6,845 nucleotides of DNA from an uncultured Collinsella sp. (GTDB lineage: Bacteria > Actinomycetota > Coriobacteriia > Coriobacteriales > Coriobacteriaceae). The stretch spans positions 1 to 6,845 of the forward strand of contig URKH01000088.1 in assembly GCA_900548255.1 (NCBI GenBank). Reading direction: 5' to 3'. The notes beneath the pieces were generated by a model. The model saw only the letters and a list, made by a program, of their open reading frames with translations, searched no databases and was not told the DNA's origin. Below, piece after piece: positions 1 through 5,981 of the stretch; position 1 is the stretch's first letter; the number at the start of each line of letters is the position of its first letter. Made by a program: the position numbers and the translations under genes.

Positions 1-19
1 GCCCGAGATCGGCGCCTAG
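1..19 (+). CDS. Probable 3' end of an upstream gene (partial)
   Basis: The frame beginning at base 2 reads Pro-Glu-Ile-Gly-Ala and then TAG at 17-19. Coriobacterial-style codons and the stem-loop that follows fit the end of a real gene. Given the permease and ATPase genes downstream, a solute-binding protein is the natural candidate, since the window holds no binding protein for this transporter. Five codons cannot identify a family. A second frame ends in tandem stops TAG TAA at 30-35, so the frame itself is uncertain. Confidence 0.35.
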
Positions 20-37
20 GCAACGCGCCTAGTAACG
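13..37. repeat. Short imperfect tandem repeat over the stop codon
   Basis: CGCCTAG occurs at 13-19 and again at 26-32. The following bases also match with one gap (GCAACG against TAACG), giving two imperfect 12-13 base units. Each copy carries a TAG, so the duplication places stop codons in two frames at the end of the upstream gene. It is short and may be chance. Confidence 0.4.
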
Positions 38-107
38 GCCGCAACGAAACCATATGGAAACGCACGGCGCGCTTTATTGCGCTAAACTGTTTCCTTACTG
101 AGTTGTC

Positions 108-140
108 GGGGCTTCCGTACACACGGGAGCCCCTTTCCTT
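108..140 (+). terminator. Stem-loop with T-rich tail ahead of the permease genes
   Basis: The arms 108-118 and 123-133 pair over 11 bp, with one G-T wobble (114 with 127), and close a four-base loop (ACAC, 119-122). The tail TTTCCTT follows at once. The stem is GC-rich at its base, as in a Rho-independent terminator. The permease ribosome binding site lies only 13 bases beyond the stem, and no strong promoter is visible between them. It may therefore act as a leaky terminator or an mRNA-stabilising hairpin that gives the upstream gene more transcript than the permeases. Confidence 0.7.
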
Positions 141-146
141 ATCGGC

Positions 147-152
147 GGGAGG
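147..152 (+). promoter_or_regulatory. Ribosome binding site of the first permease
   Basis: GGGAGG lies five bases before the ATG at 158. This supports that start and shows that translation begins independently just after the stem-loop. Confidence 0.75.
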
Positions 153-157
153 TCCGC

Positions 158-817
158 ATGAGTCTCTCCGAGCTCTGGTCGCTCTATGGCCAGAACTATA
201 TCGACGCGCTGCTAGCAACCTGGAGCATGACGCTTGAGTCGTTTGCCATCGCCATGGTGCTGGCCGTTGCCGTCACCGTGATGCGCGTGTCGCCGCTCAA
301 GCCGCTGCGCGTCTTTGGCGACCTGTATGTTCAGGTCTTCCGTAACATCCCCGGCATCGCGCTGCTCATCATCGTCGTCTATGCGCTGCCGCCGCTCAAG
401 GTCGTCCTGCCCTACCGCACCTGCGTTATCGTCGCCACGGTGTTGCTGGGCTCGGCCTTTGGCTCCGAGAACTTTATGAGCGGCATCAACACCGTCGGCG
501 TCGGTCAGGTAGAAGCCGCCCGCTCGCTGGGCATGAGCTTCAACCGCATCCTCGCCAAGATCGTGATCCCGCAGGCACTGCGCTCGAGCGTGCTGCCCAT
601 GACGAACCTCTTTATCGCCGTCATGCTCACCACGGCGCTCGGCAGTCAGGTGCCGCTTAAACCCCAGGAACTCACCGGCGTGGTGAGCTATATCAACACG
701 CGCTCGCTCGGCGGCGTCGCCGCGTTCTTTATCTCGGCACTCGGCTACCTGGGCACGGCCTTTGTGGTGAGCCACATTGGCAACTACATCGATAAGAGGG
801 TGAGGATCCTCCGATGA
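158..817 (+). CDS. Polar amino-acid ABC transporter permease (GluC/GlnP type)
   Basis: A 219-residue inner-membrane permease, the usual length for the HisM/GlnP/GluC family. Hydrophobic segments lie near residues 26-43, 64-84, 88-102, 146-162 and 186-206. The cytoplasmic EAA loop, which docks on the ATPase, is clear at about 117-141 (GQVEAARSLG, then IVIPQAL). The segment before it (FGSENFMSGIN, 101-111) resembles the FxSExxRSGxN form I recall from glutamate permease GluC rather than the commoner AEIFRGG form. The start is set by GGGAGG five bases upstream. The stop overlaps the next permease start in ATGA (814-817), so the two are translationally coupled and probably form a heterodimer. The substrate is likely glutamate, glutamine or a related compound; this is inferred from family resemblance only. 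Confidence 0.9.
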   Translation: MSLSELWSLYGQNYIDALLATWSMTLESFAIAMVLAVAVTVMRVSPLKPLRVFGDLYVQVFRNIPGIALLIIVVYALPPLKVVLPYRTCVIVATVLLGSAFGSENFMSGINTVGVGQVEAARSLGMSFNRILAKIVIPQALRSSVLPMTNLFIAVMLTTALGSQVPLKPQELTGVVSYINTRSLGGVAAFFISALGYLGTAFVVSHIGNYIDKRVRILR

Positions 818-1647
818 GCAAGCACTCCTCCCCCGCGCTCACCATGCGCGATGCGCTCTACGAGGCTCCCGGCCCCAAGATGCGCGCCAAGATTCGCATC
901 GGCACCGCCATCTCGCTTGTTGCTGTCACCGCGCTCGCCGTCCTGGTACTGCAGCGCTTTTATGTGACCGGCCAGCTTTCGGTCCATTACTGGTACTTCT
1001 TTACGCACCTCACCACCTGGAAGTTCCTGCTTGCCGGTTTTGAGGGCACGGTAAAGGTCGCGCTCACCGCCGGCGCCATCGCGCTGGTACTGGGCTTAGT
1101 CCTCATGCTCGGCCGTACCAGCGACATCAAGCCGCTGCAGCTGGTCTGCCGCGTGCTCACCGATTTCTTCCGTGGCGTGCCGAGCCTGCTGTTCATCTAC
1201 TTCTTCTTTTTGGTGCTGCCCCAGTACAAGATTGCGCTGCCGTCGTTTTGGATGCTCACACTTCCCGTCGCGCTCGCTGCGGCCGGCGTGCTTGCCGAGA
1301 TCTTCCGCGCCGGCGTCAACGCCGTGCCGCGCGGCCAGGTCGAGGCTGCCCAGGCGCTCGGTCTCTCCAAAGCTAAAATCACCTTTAAAATCGTGCTGCC
1401 GCAGGCTATTCGATTTATCATCCCGTCGTTGATTTCACAGCTTGTGGTCGTCGTCAAAGACACCACCGTCGCCTATGTGGTGAGCTACCCCGACCTCATG
1501 CAAAATGCCCGCGTGCTCATTACCAACTACGATGCACTCGTATCGGTTTACCTGGTGATCGCGGTCATCTATATCCTCATCAACGTCGCGATCAACAAGG
1601 CCGCTGTCTACGTTTCGCACAAGACCGGCGCGACCATCATCCGCTAA
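814..1647 (+). CDS. Polar amino-acid ABC transporter permease (GluD type)
   Basis: A 277-residue membrane protein, longer than its partner because of a charged cytoplasmic N-terminus of about 28 residues before the first membrane segment (about 31-47). Later segments lie near 80-99, 122-136, 146-164, 200-214 and 244-260. FFRGVPSLL (118-126) and AEIFRAGVNAVPRGQ (161-175) are typical of polar amino-acid permeases. The EAA loop follows at about 176-198 (VEAAQALGLS, then IVLPQAI), and KDTTVAYVVSYPDL (215-228) is the conserved periplasm-side stretch. The start codon shares ATGA with the previous stop. Two non-identical permeases with a long second subunit match the GluC/GluD arrangement. The ATPase gene follows after 36 bases. 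Confidence 0.9.
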   Translation: MSKHSSPALTMRDALYEAPGPKMRAKIRIGTAISLVAVTALAVLVLQRFYVTGQLSVHYWYFFTHLTTWKFLLAGFEGTVKVALTAGAIALVLGLVLMLGRTSDIKPLQLVCRVLTDFFRGVPSLLFIYFFFLVLPQYKIALPSFWMLTLPVALAAAGVLAEIFRAGVNAVPRGQVEAAQALGLSKAKITFKIVLPQAIRFIIPSLISQLVVVVKDTTVAYVVSYPDLMQNARVLITNYDALVSVYLVIAVIYILINVAINKAAVYVSHKTGATIIR

Positions 1648-1668
1648 CGATTTACCATTTCGAGTCAT

Positions 1669-1674
1669 AAGGAG
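1669..1674 (+). promoter_or_regulatory. Ribosome binding site of the ATPase gene
   Basis: AAGGAG lies nine bases before the ATG at 1684, within the 36-base gap after the second permease, and fixes the ATPase start. Confidence 0.75.
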
Positions 1675-1683
1675 CCGAGCATC

Positions 1684-2448
1684 ATGGCACAGAGCACTTC
1701 TACTACCGACAACCGGCCGTTGATTGAGCTCAGGCACGTCGATAAGCACTATGGCGATCTGCACGTCCTCAACGACATCAACCTCTCGGTCGACCGCGGC
1801 GAGGTCGTCGTGGTGATCGGTCCCTCGGGCTCGGGCAAGTCGACCATGTGCCGAACCATCAACCGCCTGGAAACCATCGACTCAGGCGAGATCCTCATCG
1901 AGGGCGAGCCCCTGCCGCAGGAAGGCAAGGATCTTGCCCGCATGCGCGCCGAGCTGGGCATGGTGTTTCAGCAGTTCAACCTGTTCGCACATATGACGGT
2001 GCTGCAAAACGTCATGCTGGGACCGGTCGACGTGCTGGGCATCTCCAAGGATGAGGCTCGCGAGCGCGCCATGGACCTGTTGAGTCGCGTAGGCGTTGCG
2101 GAGCAGGCCGATAAGGTGCCCGCACAGCTCTCGGGCGGTCAGCAGCAGCGCGTCGCCATCGCCCGTTCGCTTGCCATGCAGCCCAAGGCCATGCTCTTCG
2201 ACGAGCCCACGAGCGCCCTTGACCCCGAGATGATCAACGAGGTGCTCGAGGTCATGGTTCGCCTGGCCCAACAGGGCATGACGATGATCGTGATTACGCA
2301 TGAGATGAACTTTGCCCGCCGCGTGGCCGACCGCGTCGTGTTTATGGCCGACGGTCAGATCGTGGAAACCGGCACGCCCGACGAGTTCTTCGACCACCCC
2401 CAGACCAAGCGCGCCCAGGACTTCCTCAACTCCATCAAGGGCCACTAG
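1684..2448 (+). CDS. Polar amino-acid ABC transporter ATP-binding protein
   Basis: A 254-residue cytoplasmic ATPase that powers the two permeases upstream. All motifs are present and in order: Walker A GPSGSGKST (46-54), Q-loop at Gln96 (VFQQFNLF), signature LSGGQQQR (149-156), Walker B with D-loop AMLFDEPTSALD (169-180) and switch His206 (ITHEM). Length and motif wording fit the GlnQ/HisP/GluA group, and no regulatory C-terminal extension is present. The start is supported by AAGGAG at 1669-1674, nine bases before the ATG. It belongs to the same operon as the permeases. The family identity is firm, but the exact amino acid carried cannot be read from the ATPase. Confidence 0.95.
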   Translation: MAQSTSTTDNRPLIELRHVDKHYGDLHVLNDINLSVDRGEVVVVIGPSGSGKSTMCRTINRLETIDSGEILIEGEPLPQEGKDLARMRAELGMVFQQFNLFAHMTVLQNVMLGPVDVLGISKDEARERAMDLLSRVGVAEQADKVPAQLSGGQQQRVAIARSLAMQPKAMLFDEPTSALDPEMINEVLEVMVRLAQQGMTMIVITHEMNFARRVADRVVFMADGQIVETGTPDEFFDHPQTKRAQDFLNSIKGH

Positions 2449-2471
2449 CCCAATTGCCATATCTGCTCGCC

Positions 2472-2504
2472 ATGACCATCCAAACTCGAAAGCAACACCT
2501 ATGA
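2472..2504 (+). other. Ten-codon mini-ORF overlapping the C26 hydrolase start
   Basis: ATG at 2472 opens a ten-codon frame (MTIQTRKQHL) whose TGA (2502-2504) overlaps the hydrolase ATG as ATGA. No Shine-Dalgarno sequence precedes it. It could couple translation onto a gene that itself has a poor ribosome site, but a chance origin is at least as likely. Confidence 0.2.
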
Positions 2505-3310
2505 TCGGAACTCGCACTTCATCGTCATACACCCCGCACGTCGACGTCGATCCCGCCGACCGCCCGCTCATCCTCGTCGCGCCGCGCTGGGAAGAGGCGA
2601 AGCCGTTTTTAAGCGAAACGCTCTCCCCCAACGAGGAAATCGCAAGTGTCTTTGTCGATGCCATCCTTGCCGCCGGTGGCCTGCCGCTGCAGATGTCTAT
2701 TACCGAAGACATCGATGTTATCCGTCATTACGTGGAAATCGCCGACGGCATTGCCATTCCTGGCGGCCCGGACGTCAACCCCAAACGCTGGGGCGACGAG
2801 CGTCCTTACGACCCCACGCTGTGCTGCGAGATTCGCGACCGTTTTGAGTTTAAGCTGGTTAACGAGGTGCTTCGCGCCAAGAAGCCGCTCTTTACCACCT
2901 GCCGAGGCACGCAGCTGCTCAATGTCGCCACCGGCGGCACCCTGTGCATGGACGTGCCGAGCCTGGGCGCGCGCGAGGGCCGCACACAGTGGCGCCATAC
3001 CCACGTGCTCAACGACCCTGTGCATCCTGTCGAGGTCGTGCCGGGCTCGCTGCTGGAGCGCGCGGTTGGCGGGCACAGGTTGATCCAGACCAACTCCGCA
3101 CACCACTGCTGCGTCGATCGTCTGGGTAAAAGCACGCGCTTGGTCGCCAAGGCAACCGACGGCGTACCCGAGTGCATCGAGGTCGAGGGCCAGCCGTTCT
3201 GCCTAGGCGTGCAATGGCATCCCGAGTACACCTGGCAGACGCTCGAGACCGACTTTAACCTGTGGAAGTCGTTTGTCGAGGCAGCGGCAAAGGTTAAGCA
3301 GGCCCGTTAG
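2501..3310 (+). CDS. Peptidase C26 / PuuD-like gamma-glutamyl hydrolase
   Basis: A 269-residue class I glutamine amidotransferase-fold hydrolase. The family (PuuD and relatives) cleaves gamma-glutamyl amide bonds, for example gamma-glutamyl-GABA to glutamate and GABA. Visible features are the GGPDVNP turn (88-94), the nucleophile elbow TTCRGTQLLNVATGG (132-146) with Cys134, NSAHH (198-202), and WHPE (239-242) with His240 and Glu242 completing the triad. The domain begins at about residue 21 (RPLILVAPRW). The frame is open further back into the ATPase gene, but that stretch shadows the ATPase and 2501 is the only start between the genes. Its ribosome site is weak (GAAAG at 2488-2492). It lies 52 bases after the transporter ATPase, so it is probably co-transcribed and may act on the imported solute. 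The substrate is not determinable here. Confidence 0.88.
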   Translation: MIGTRTSSSYTPHVDVDPADRPLILVAPRWEEAKPFLSETLSPNEEIASVFVDAILAAGGLPLQMSITEDIDVIRHYVEIADGIAIPGGPDVNPKRWGDERPYDPTLCCEIRDRFEFKLVNEVLRAKKPLFTTCRGTQLLNVATGGTLCMDVPSLGAREGRTQWRHTHVLNDPVHPVEVVPGSLLERAVGGHRLIQTNSAHHCCVDRLGKSTRLVAKATDGVPECIEVEGQPFCLGVQWHPEYTWQTLETDFNLWKSFVEAAAKVKQAR

Positions 3311-3333
3311 TTCACGGACAGCACAACAAATAA

Positions 3334-3374
3334 GGGCGCCCCGCCGGCCACATGGTCCGACGGGGCGCCCTTTT
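3334..3374. terminator. Bidirectional Rho-independent terminator
   Basis: GGGCGCCCCG (3334-3343) pairs perfectly with CGGGGCGCCC (3361-3370). After one C-A mismatch, three more pairs (3345-3347 with 3357-3359) close a nine-base loop. TTTT follows on the plus strand. On the minus strand the stem is followed by TTATTTG (from 3333 down), so the same hairpin can end both convergent operons. It lies 23 bases after the C26 hydrolase stop and about 45 bases past the end of the Hpt gene. Confidence 0.92.
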
Positions 3375-3417
3375 GCCTATATGCATCCAGCGCGCATCAA
3401 AGCTCGCAAGCTCTTAT

Positions 3418-3771
3418 TCAGCCGCCTCGCGTAAGGCCGACATCGTAGCTGTATATTGCTGCTGCAGCGCATGCATCCCCCTCGCGAGCGCCGTCAAATG
3501 CATCGGCGCCGCGCAGCGCTTCGGTCACCACAACCGCCGGCTCGTACAGATTATCGAATCCCAGGTTCTGGCTCACGCCCTTGAGCGTGTGCGCTGCCAT
3601 AAACGCACCTTCGGCGTCTCCTGCCGCCATGGCGGCCTCCAGCTTGTCCATGCTCTCGTCATCCAAAAACTTGAGGGCAAAGCGGGCAAGCATTTCCTCG
3701 CCCATCAGCCGAGCGCACGCGTCATCATAATTAGCGCCGATCTTCTTATACGCCTCACGCATGGAAATCAT
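3418..3771 (-). CDS. Hpt phosphotransfer protein with probable C-terminal frameshift
   Basis: A small histidine phosphotransfer protein. The hallmark AHTLKGVSQNLGF (60-72) carries the phosphorylated His61, flanked by helices at about 17-35 and 41-51, and NLYEPAVVVTEALRG (74-88) continues the fold. Such proteins pass phosphate between receiver domains in a phosphorelay. The start is set by AAAGGAG (plus 3781-3787), nine bases upstream; a second Met at residue 4 is too far from it. The open frame gives 117 residues, but after about residue 98 it turns into an Ala/Gly/Cys-rich tail unlike the family. Removing one base from the five-C run at 3477-3481 restores a plausible last helix (HALQQQYTATMSALREAAE) ending with TAA at 3414-3416, 118 residues. 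The active-site half is intact; the last helix is lost as sequenced. It lies 23 bases after the HD-GYP gene, probably in one operon. Confidence 0.82.
   Translation of the reverse strand: MISMREAYKKIGANYDDACARLMGEEMLARFALKFLDDESMDKLEAAMAAGDAEGAFMAAHTLKGVSQNLGFDNLYEPAVVVTEALRGADAFDGAREGDACAAAAIYSYDVGLTRGG
3477..3481. other. Five-base homopolymer at the Hpt frameshift
   Basis: A CCCCC run (GGGGG in the gene) marks where the coding frame of the Hpt protein appears to switch. Four bases would keep the family-like C-terminus open. This is either a real one-base insertion, a slippage-prone site, or a sequencing or assembly error. Confidence 0.6.
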
Positions 3772-3780
3772 GGATTGAAA

Positions 3781-3787
3781 CTCCTTT
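3781..3787 (-). promoter_or_regulatory. Ribosome binding site of the Hpt gene
   Basis: On the minus strand AAAGGAG lies nine bases before the ATG at 3771, inside the 23-base gap after the HD-GYP stop. It is the best ribosome site in the minus-strand block. Confidence 0.75.
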
Positions 3788-3794
3788 GGTCAAA

Positions 3795-4718
3795 CTAAAT
3801 CGTGGGAAACGCGACAACGTCGGCGGGGCGTGCCAACGTCTCGGCAATACGGTCTTGCACCTCGAGCAGACAGTCCAGCAGCAGCGGGTTAAAGGTGCCG
3901 CACTTACCGTCCAGGATCATCTGGATCGCCTCCTCGTGCGGGATGGCATCCTTGTACACGCGAACGCTCGTCAGCGCATCGTACACGTCGGCCACCGAAA
4001 CCACCTGTGCGGCGATGGGGATATCGTCGCCCTTAAGGCCGTCGGGATAACCCTTGCCGTCCCAGCGCTCGTGGTGCCAACGCGCAATCTGGTACGCATA
4101 TTCCATAAGCGCATTGCCGGCGTGATGGCGGCCCAGCTCATGCAGCATGTCGGCGCCAATCGTGGTATGCGTCTTCATAATCTCGAACTCCTCGGGCGTG
4201 AGGCGCCCGGGCTTGTTGAGAATCGCATCGTCAATCGACATCTTGCCGATATCGTGCAGCGCCGAAGCCAGGGCAATCGTGGAGCGCTCCTCGTTGTCGA
4301 GGGAGATGTTGTCGCTACGGTGGGCCAGGCAGCCGAGCAGTAGCTCGGTCAGCTTCTCGATGTTCGTAACGTGCCTGCCGCTCTCGCCATTACGAAGCTC
4401 CATGACGCCGGCCATGATGTCGATGAGCATGCGGCTGTTCTTGACGCGCTCGTTGTACTGTTGGGACAGCAGGCTCGTCAGGCGACGCTGTTTGGCGTAC
4501 AGGCGGATGGTGTTGCTTACACGGCGGCGCAGGACACGGGAGTCAAACGGGCGGTTGACATAGTCCGAAGCACCCAGCTCGTACGCGTGCAGCACCACAT
4601 CGTCGGAATCTTCGCTCGAGATCATGATGACAGGCAGATTGTCAATAATCGACCGGCGCGACAGATCGCCCAACACCTCAAAGCCGTTCATGCCCGGCAT
4701 GACAATGTCCAGCAGCAC
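3795..4718 (-). CDS. HD-GYP c-di-GMP phosphodiesterase with truncated receiver domain
   Basis: The C-terminal part of a response regulator that would hydrolyse c-di-GMP. The HD-GYP domain (about residues 97-297, numbered from 4718) looks catalytically complete: LHDIGK (154-159), HTTIGA (184-189), HHERWDGKGYPDGL (215-228) and VADVYDALTSVRVY (242-255). Before it lies only the second half of a receiver domain: LLDIVMPGMNG with phospho-acceptor Asp4, ISS (33-35), and NRPFD (55-59), where Arg replaces the usual Lys. The first half of the receiver, including its metal-binding acidic residues, is absent. The frame continues upstream without receiver-like sequence to a TGA. The GTG at 4718 has no ribosome site. 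An ATG at 4691 shares ATGA with the stop of the upstream fragment, so reinitiation there is possible. Most likely a broken gene with an intact enzymatic domain. Confidence 0.85.
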   Translation of the reverse strand: MLLDIVMPGMNGFEVLGDLSRRSIIDNLPVIMISSEDSDDVVLHAYELGASDYVNRPFDSRVLRRRVSNTIRLYAKQRRLTSLLSQQYNERVKNSRMLIDIMAGVMELRNGESGRHVTNIEKLTELLLGCLAHRSDNISLDNEERSTIALASALHDIGKMSIDDAILNKPGRLTPEEFEIMKTHTTIGADMLHELGRHHAGNALMEYAYQIARWHHERWDGKGYPDGLKGDDIPIAAQVVSVADVYDALTSVRVYKDAIPHEEAIQMILDGKCGTFNPLLLDCLLEVQDRIAETLARPADVVAFPTI

Positions 4719-5119
4719 GAGCGACAGCTCATCGCCACACCGGCCTGCATGCGGGCGCTGCGAAGCTTTTCCTCATAATATCGGCGATTGCGCACGCTCG
4801 TCAGCACGTCGGTGTAGACAAGGTCCTCCTCTGCGGCCTCCTGTTCATCAATCGGGCGCACCATCAGCAGGACGTGAAGCTCGCCCTCGACCTTCAGAGG
4901 GCGCAGGCGAGCGCGGTACTCGGTACCATCATTGAGCAGCTGCTCCGATACATCATCGGAACCTGCCAAGGCCTCCAGACCTGACTGGCGCAGACAGGGA
5001 CACCGATCGCCGGCGAGCAGGCAGTTGGGATCGCCCTTAATCTGGTCGGCCGACAGCAAACGCACCACGGGGTAGGGCTGAAGCCGCAGACGTTGGGTTT
5101 TGAGCACCCTTGTTAACAC
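4688..5119 (-). pseudogene. Sensor plus GGDEF N-terminal remnant
   Basis: A 143-codon fragment read from a GTG at 5119. Residues about 18-92 look like a PAS-type sensor segment with a Cys cluster (GDRCPCL, 37-43) and the typical closing strands (EYRARLRPL, then LHVLLMVRPIDE). Next comes the start of a GGDEF diguanylate cyclase, YTDVLTSVRNRRYYEEKL (102-119). The sequence breaks at about residue 129, before the metal-binding and GGDEF signature motifs. The final residues (SCRSCCWTLSCRA) are an out-of-frame reading of the receiver gene LVLLDIVMPG. The GTG lacks a ribosome site. The frame is open further upstream into the hydrolase gene with no better start, so the 5' end may be missing too. It cannot encode a working cyclase. 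Confidence 0.7.
4727..4736. other. Probable deletion junction between GGDEF and receiver sequences
   Basis: On the minus strand GGCGATGAGC lies where GGDEF-like coding (AGVAM) gives way to receiver-like coding (DELSLVLLDIV) in another frame. Both ancestral sequences could have held GGCGATGA here: Val-Ala-Met at this point in GGDEF, Gly-Asp-Glu in the receiver. A microhomology deletion would explain the join. The ancestral sequence is not available, so this is inference. Confidence 0.5.
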
Positions 5120-5120
5120 A
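5108..5120. repeat. 13-bp direct repeat, copy next to the regulator remnant
   Basis: CCTTGTTAACACA, identical to 5982-5994, with a palindromic core TGTTAACA. This copy contains the GTG at 5119 that opens the sensor/GGDEF remnant, 43 bases beyond the hydrolase stop. The flanking bases outside the 13 do not match those of the other copy. Confidence 0.6.
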
Positions 5121-5162
5121 GCCGAAACGTCTACGAAAGAAGCCCGTTTGATGATTCGGCCG

Positions 5163-5972
5163 CTAGAGCCCCAAGATGCCGCGGACAGCCTGGGCGGCCG
5201 CTGTCGGGCGATCGCGCAGCCCGTTGTGCGCGCCGGGAACTACTACGAGCGGACAATTCAAAAGCTCAGCCGCCGTTCTCGTGCCCGCCTCGCGGGGCGT
5301 GCCAATCGAGAGCTCGCCCAGAAACACGGCGGCCACCGTTTTCGATACGCGGACGCCATCCCAATTGGGAACGCAGGTCATAGTGATCTCGTATTCGTTT
5401 GCCATGAAACTGCGGCCGTTGCGCAGGGCATGCTTGGCTTCTGCCTCGGTTAACTTGGGGGCTTGAGGGTCCGAATCGCCGATGGCGCCCAGGAAGGCCC
5501 TTAGCACCCTCGAGACCTTTCCCGCAGCAATCATCTCGAGTAAAACCGGGGCCGCACCCAGGCCGGCGCCTTCGTTTGTCACGGCGGGTTCATGCAGAAT
5601 CGCACGCGAGACAATGGTCGGGTTTGTACGGAGAAGCTCCAGGGTCACCAGCGTACCGGCACTGTGCGCGAGCACGTTTGCCGGAGCGCCGATATGCTTG
5701 ATAACGGCCTGCAGGTCGTCGGCCTGGGCGGCGAGGTCGTAGCGCCCGTCCGCGGCGTCGCCGCTCTCGCCGCAGCCGCGGCGGTCGTAGGCAACTACGC
5801 GGCACACTTGGCTGAGCTCGCGGGCGATGCCCTCAAAAAATGTGCCATCGACGCAGGCACCGTGCACGCATATCAAGGCAGGCGCATCCGACGGCACGCC
5901 CGACTCGGCAAACTCGCGACAGGCAATCGTAGTGCCCGCATTCTCGACCGTAAAATCCATGTTATGCCCCAT
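5163..5972 (-). CDS. Alpha/beta-fold hydrolase
   Basis: A cytoplasmic alpha/beta hydrolase of 269 residues from the ATG at 5972. Numbered from that Met, the oxyanion-hole strand is ICVHGACVDGTFF (34-46), followed by AYDRRGCGES (61-70), the nucleophile elbow AHSAG (102-106) with Ser104, LHEPAV (126-131), and the C-terminal GAHNGLRD (247-254) with catalytic His249. The acid is probably Glu220 or a nearby residue in FLGELS (217-222). The elbow begins AHS rather than the usual GHS. The frame extends to an ATG at 6023, but that start has no ribosome site. The 5972 start has AAGG nine bases before it; a Met at 5960 is also possible. No signal peptide is seen. The substrate is unknown: esterase, lactonase, epoxide or peptide hydrolases share these motifs. 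It points the same way as the regulator remnant and diverges from the radical SAM gene. Confidence 0.88.
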   Translation of the reverse strand: MGHNMDFTVENAGTTIACREFAESGVPSDAPALICVHGACVDGTFFEGIARELSQVCRVVAYDRRGCGESGDAADGRYDLAAQADDLQAVIKHIGAPANVLAHSAGTLVTLELLRTNPTIVSRAILHEPAVTNEGAGLGAAPVLLEMIAAGKVSRVLRAFLGAIGDSDPQAPKLTEAEAKHALRNGRSFMANEYEITMTCVPNWDGVRVSKTVAAVFLGELSIGTPREAGTRTAAELLNCPLVVVPGAHNGLRDRPTAAAQAVRGILGL

Positions 5973-5981
5973 CGTCTTGTG

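Noticed and set aside
56..94. Inverted repeat GGAAAC/GTTTCC with an inner GCGC/GCGC stem
   Set aside because: The six outer and four inner pairs are separated by a large unpaired internal loop, so the structure is weak, and no regulatory RNA class is recognised.
212..775. 187-codon open frame on the minus strand
   Set aside because: It is antisense to the first permease with a His/Arg/Asp-rich composition and no motif: a shadow frame.
2312..2500. N-terminal extension of the C26 hydrolase frame back to an ATG inside the ATPase gene
   Set aside because: It overlaps 137 bases of a well-supported ATPase gene. Its Pro/Ser/Thr-rich translation is a shadow of that gene, and the C26 fold begins only after the 2501 start.
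1882..2712. 276-codon open frame on the minus strand
   Set aside because: It lies antisense to the ATPase and hydrolase genes, is rich in His/Gly/Asp as shadows of GC-rich codons are, and has no recognisable motif.
4688..4740. Programmed ribosomal frameshift joining the sensor/GGDEF remnant to the HD-GYP part
   Set aside because: No slippery sequence is evident, and a frameshift could not supply the missing GGDEF body and receiver front.
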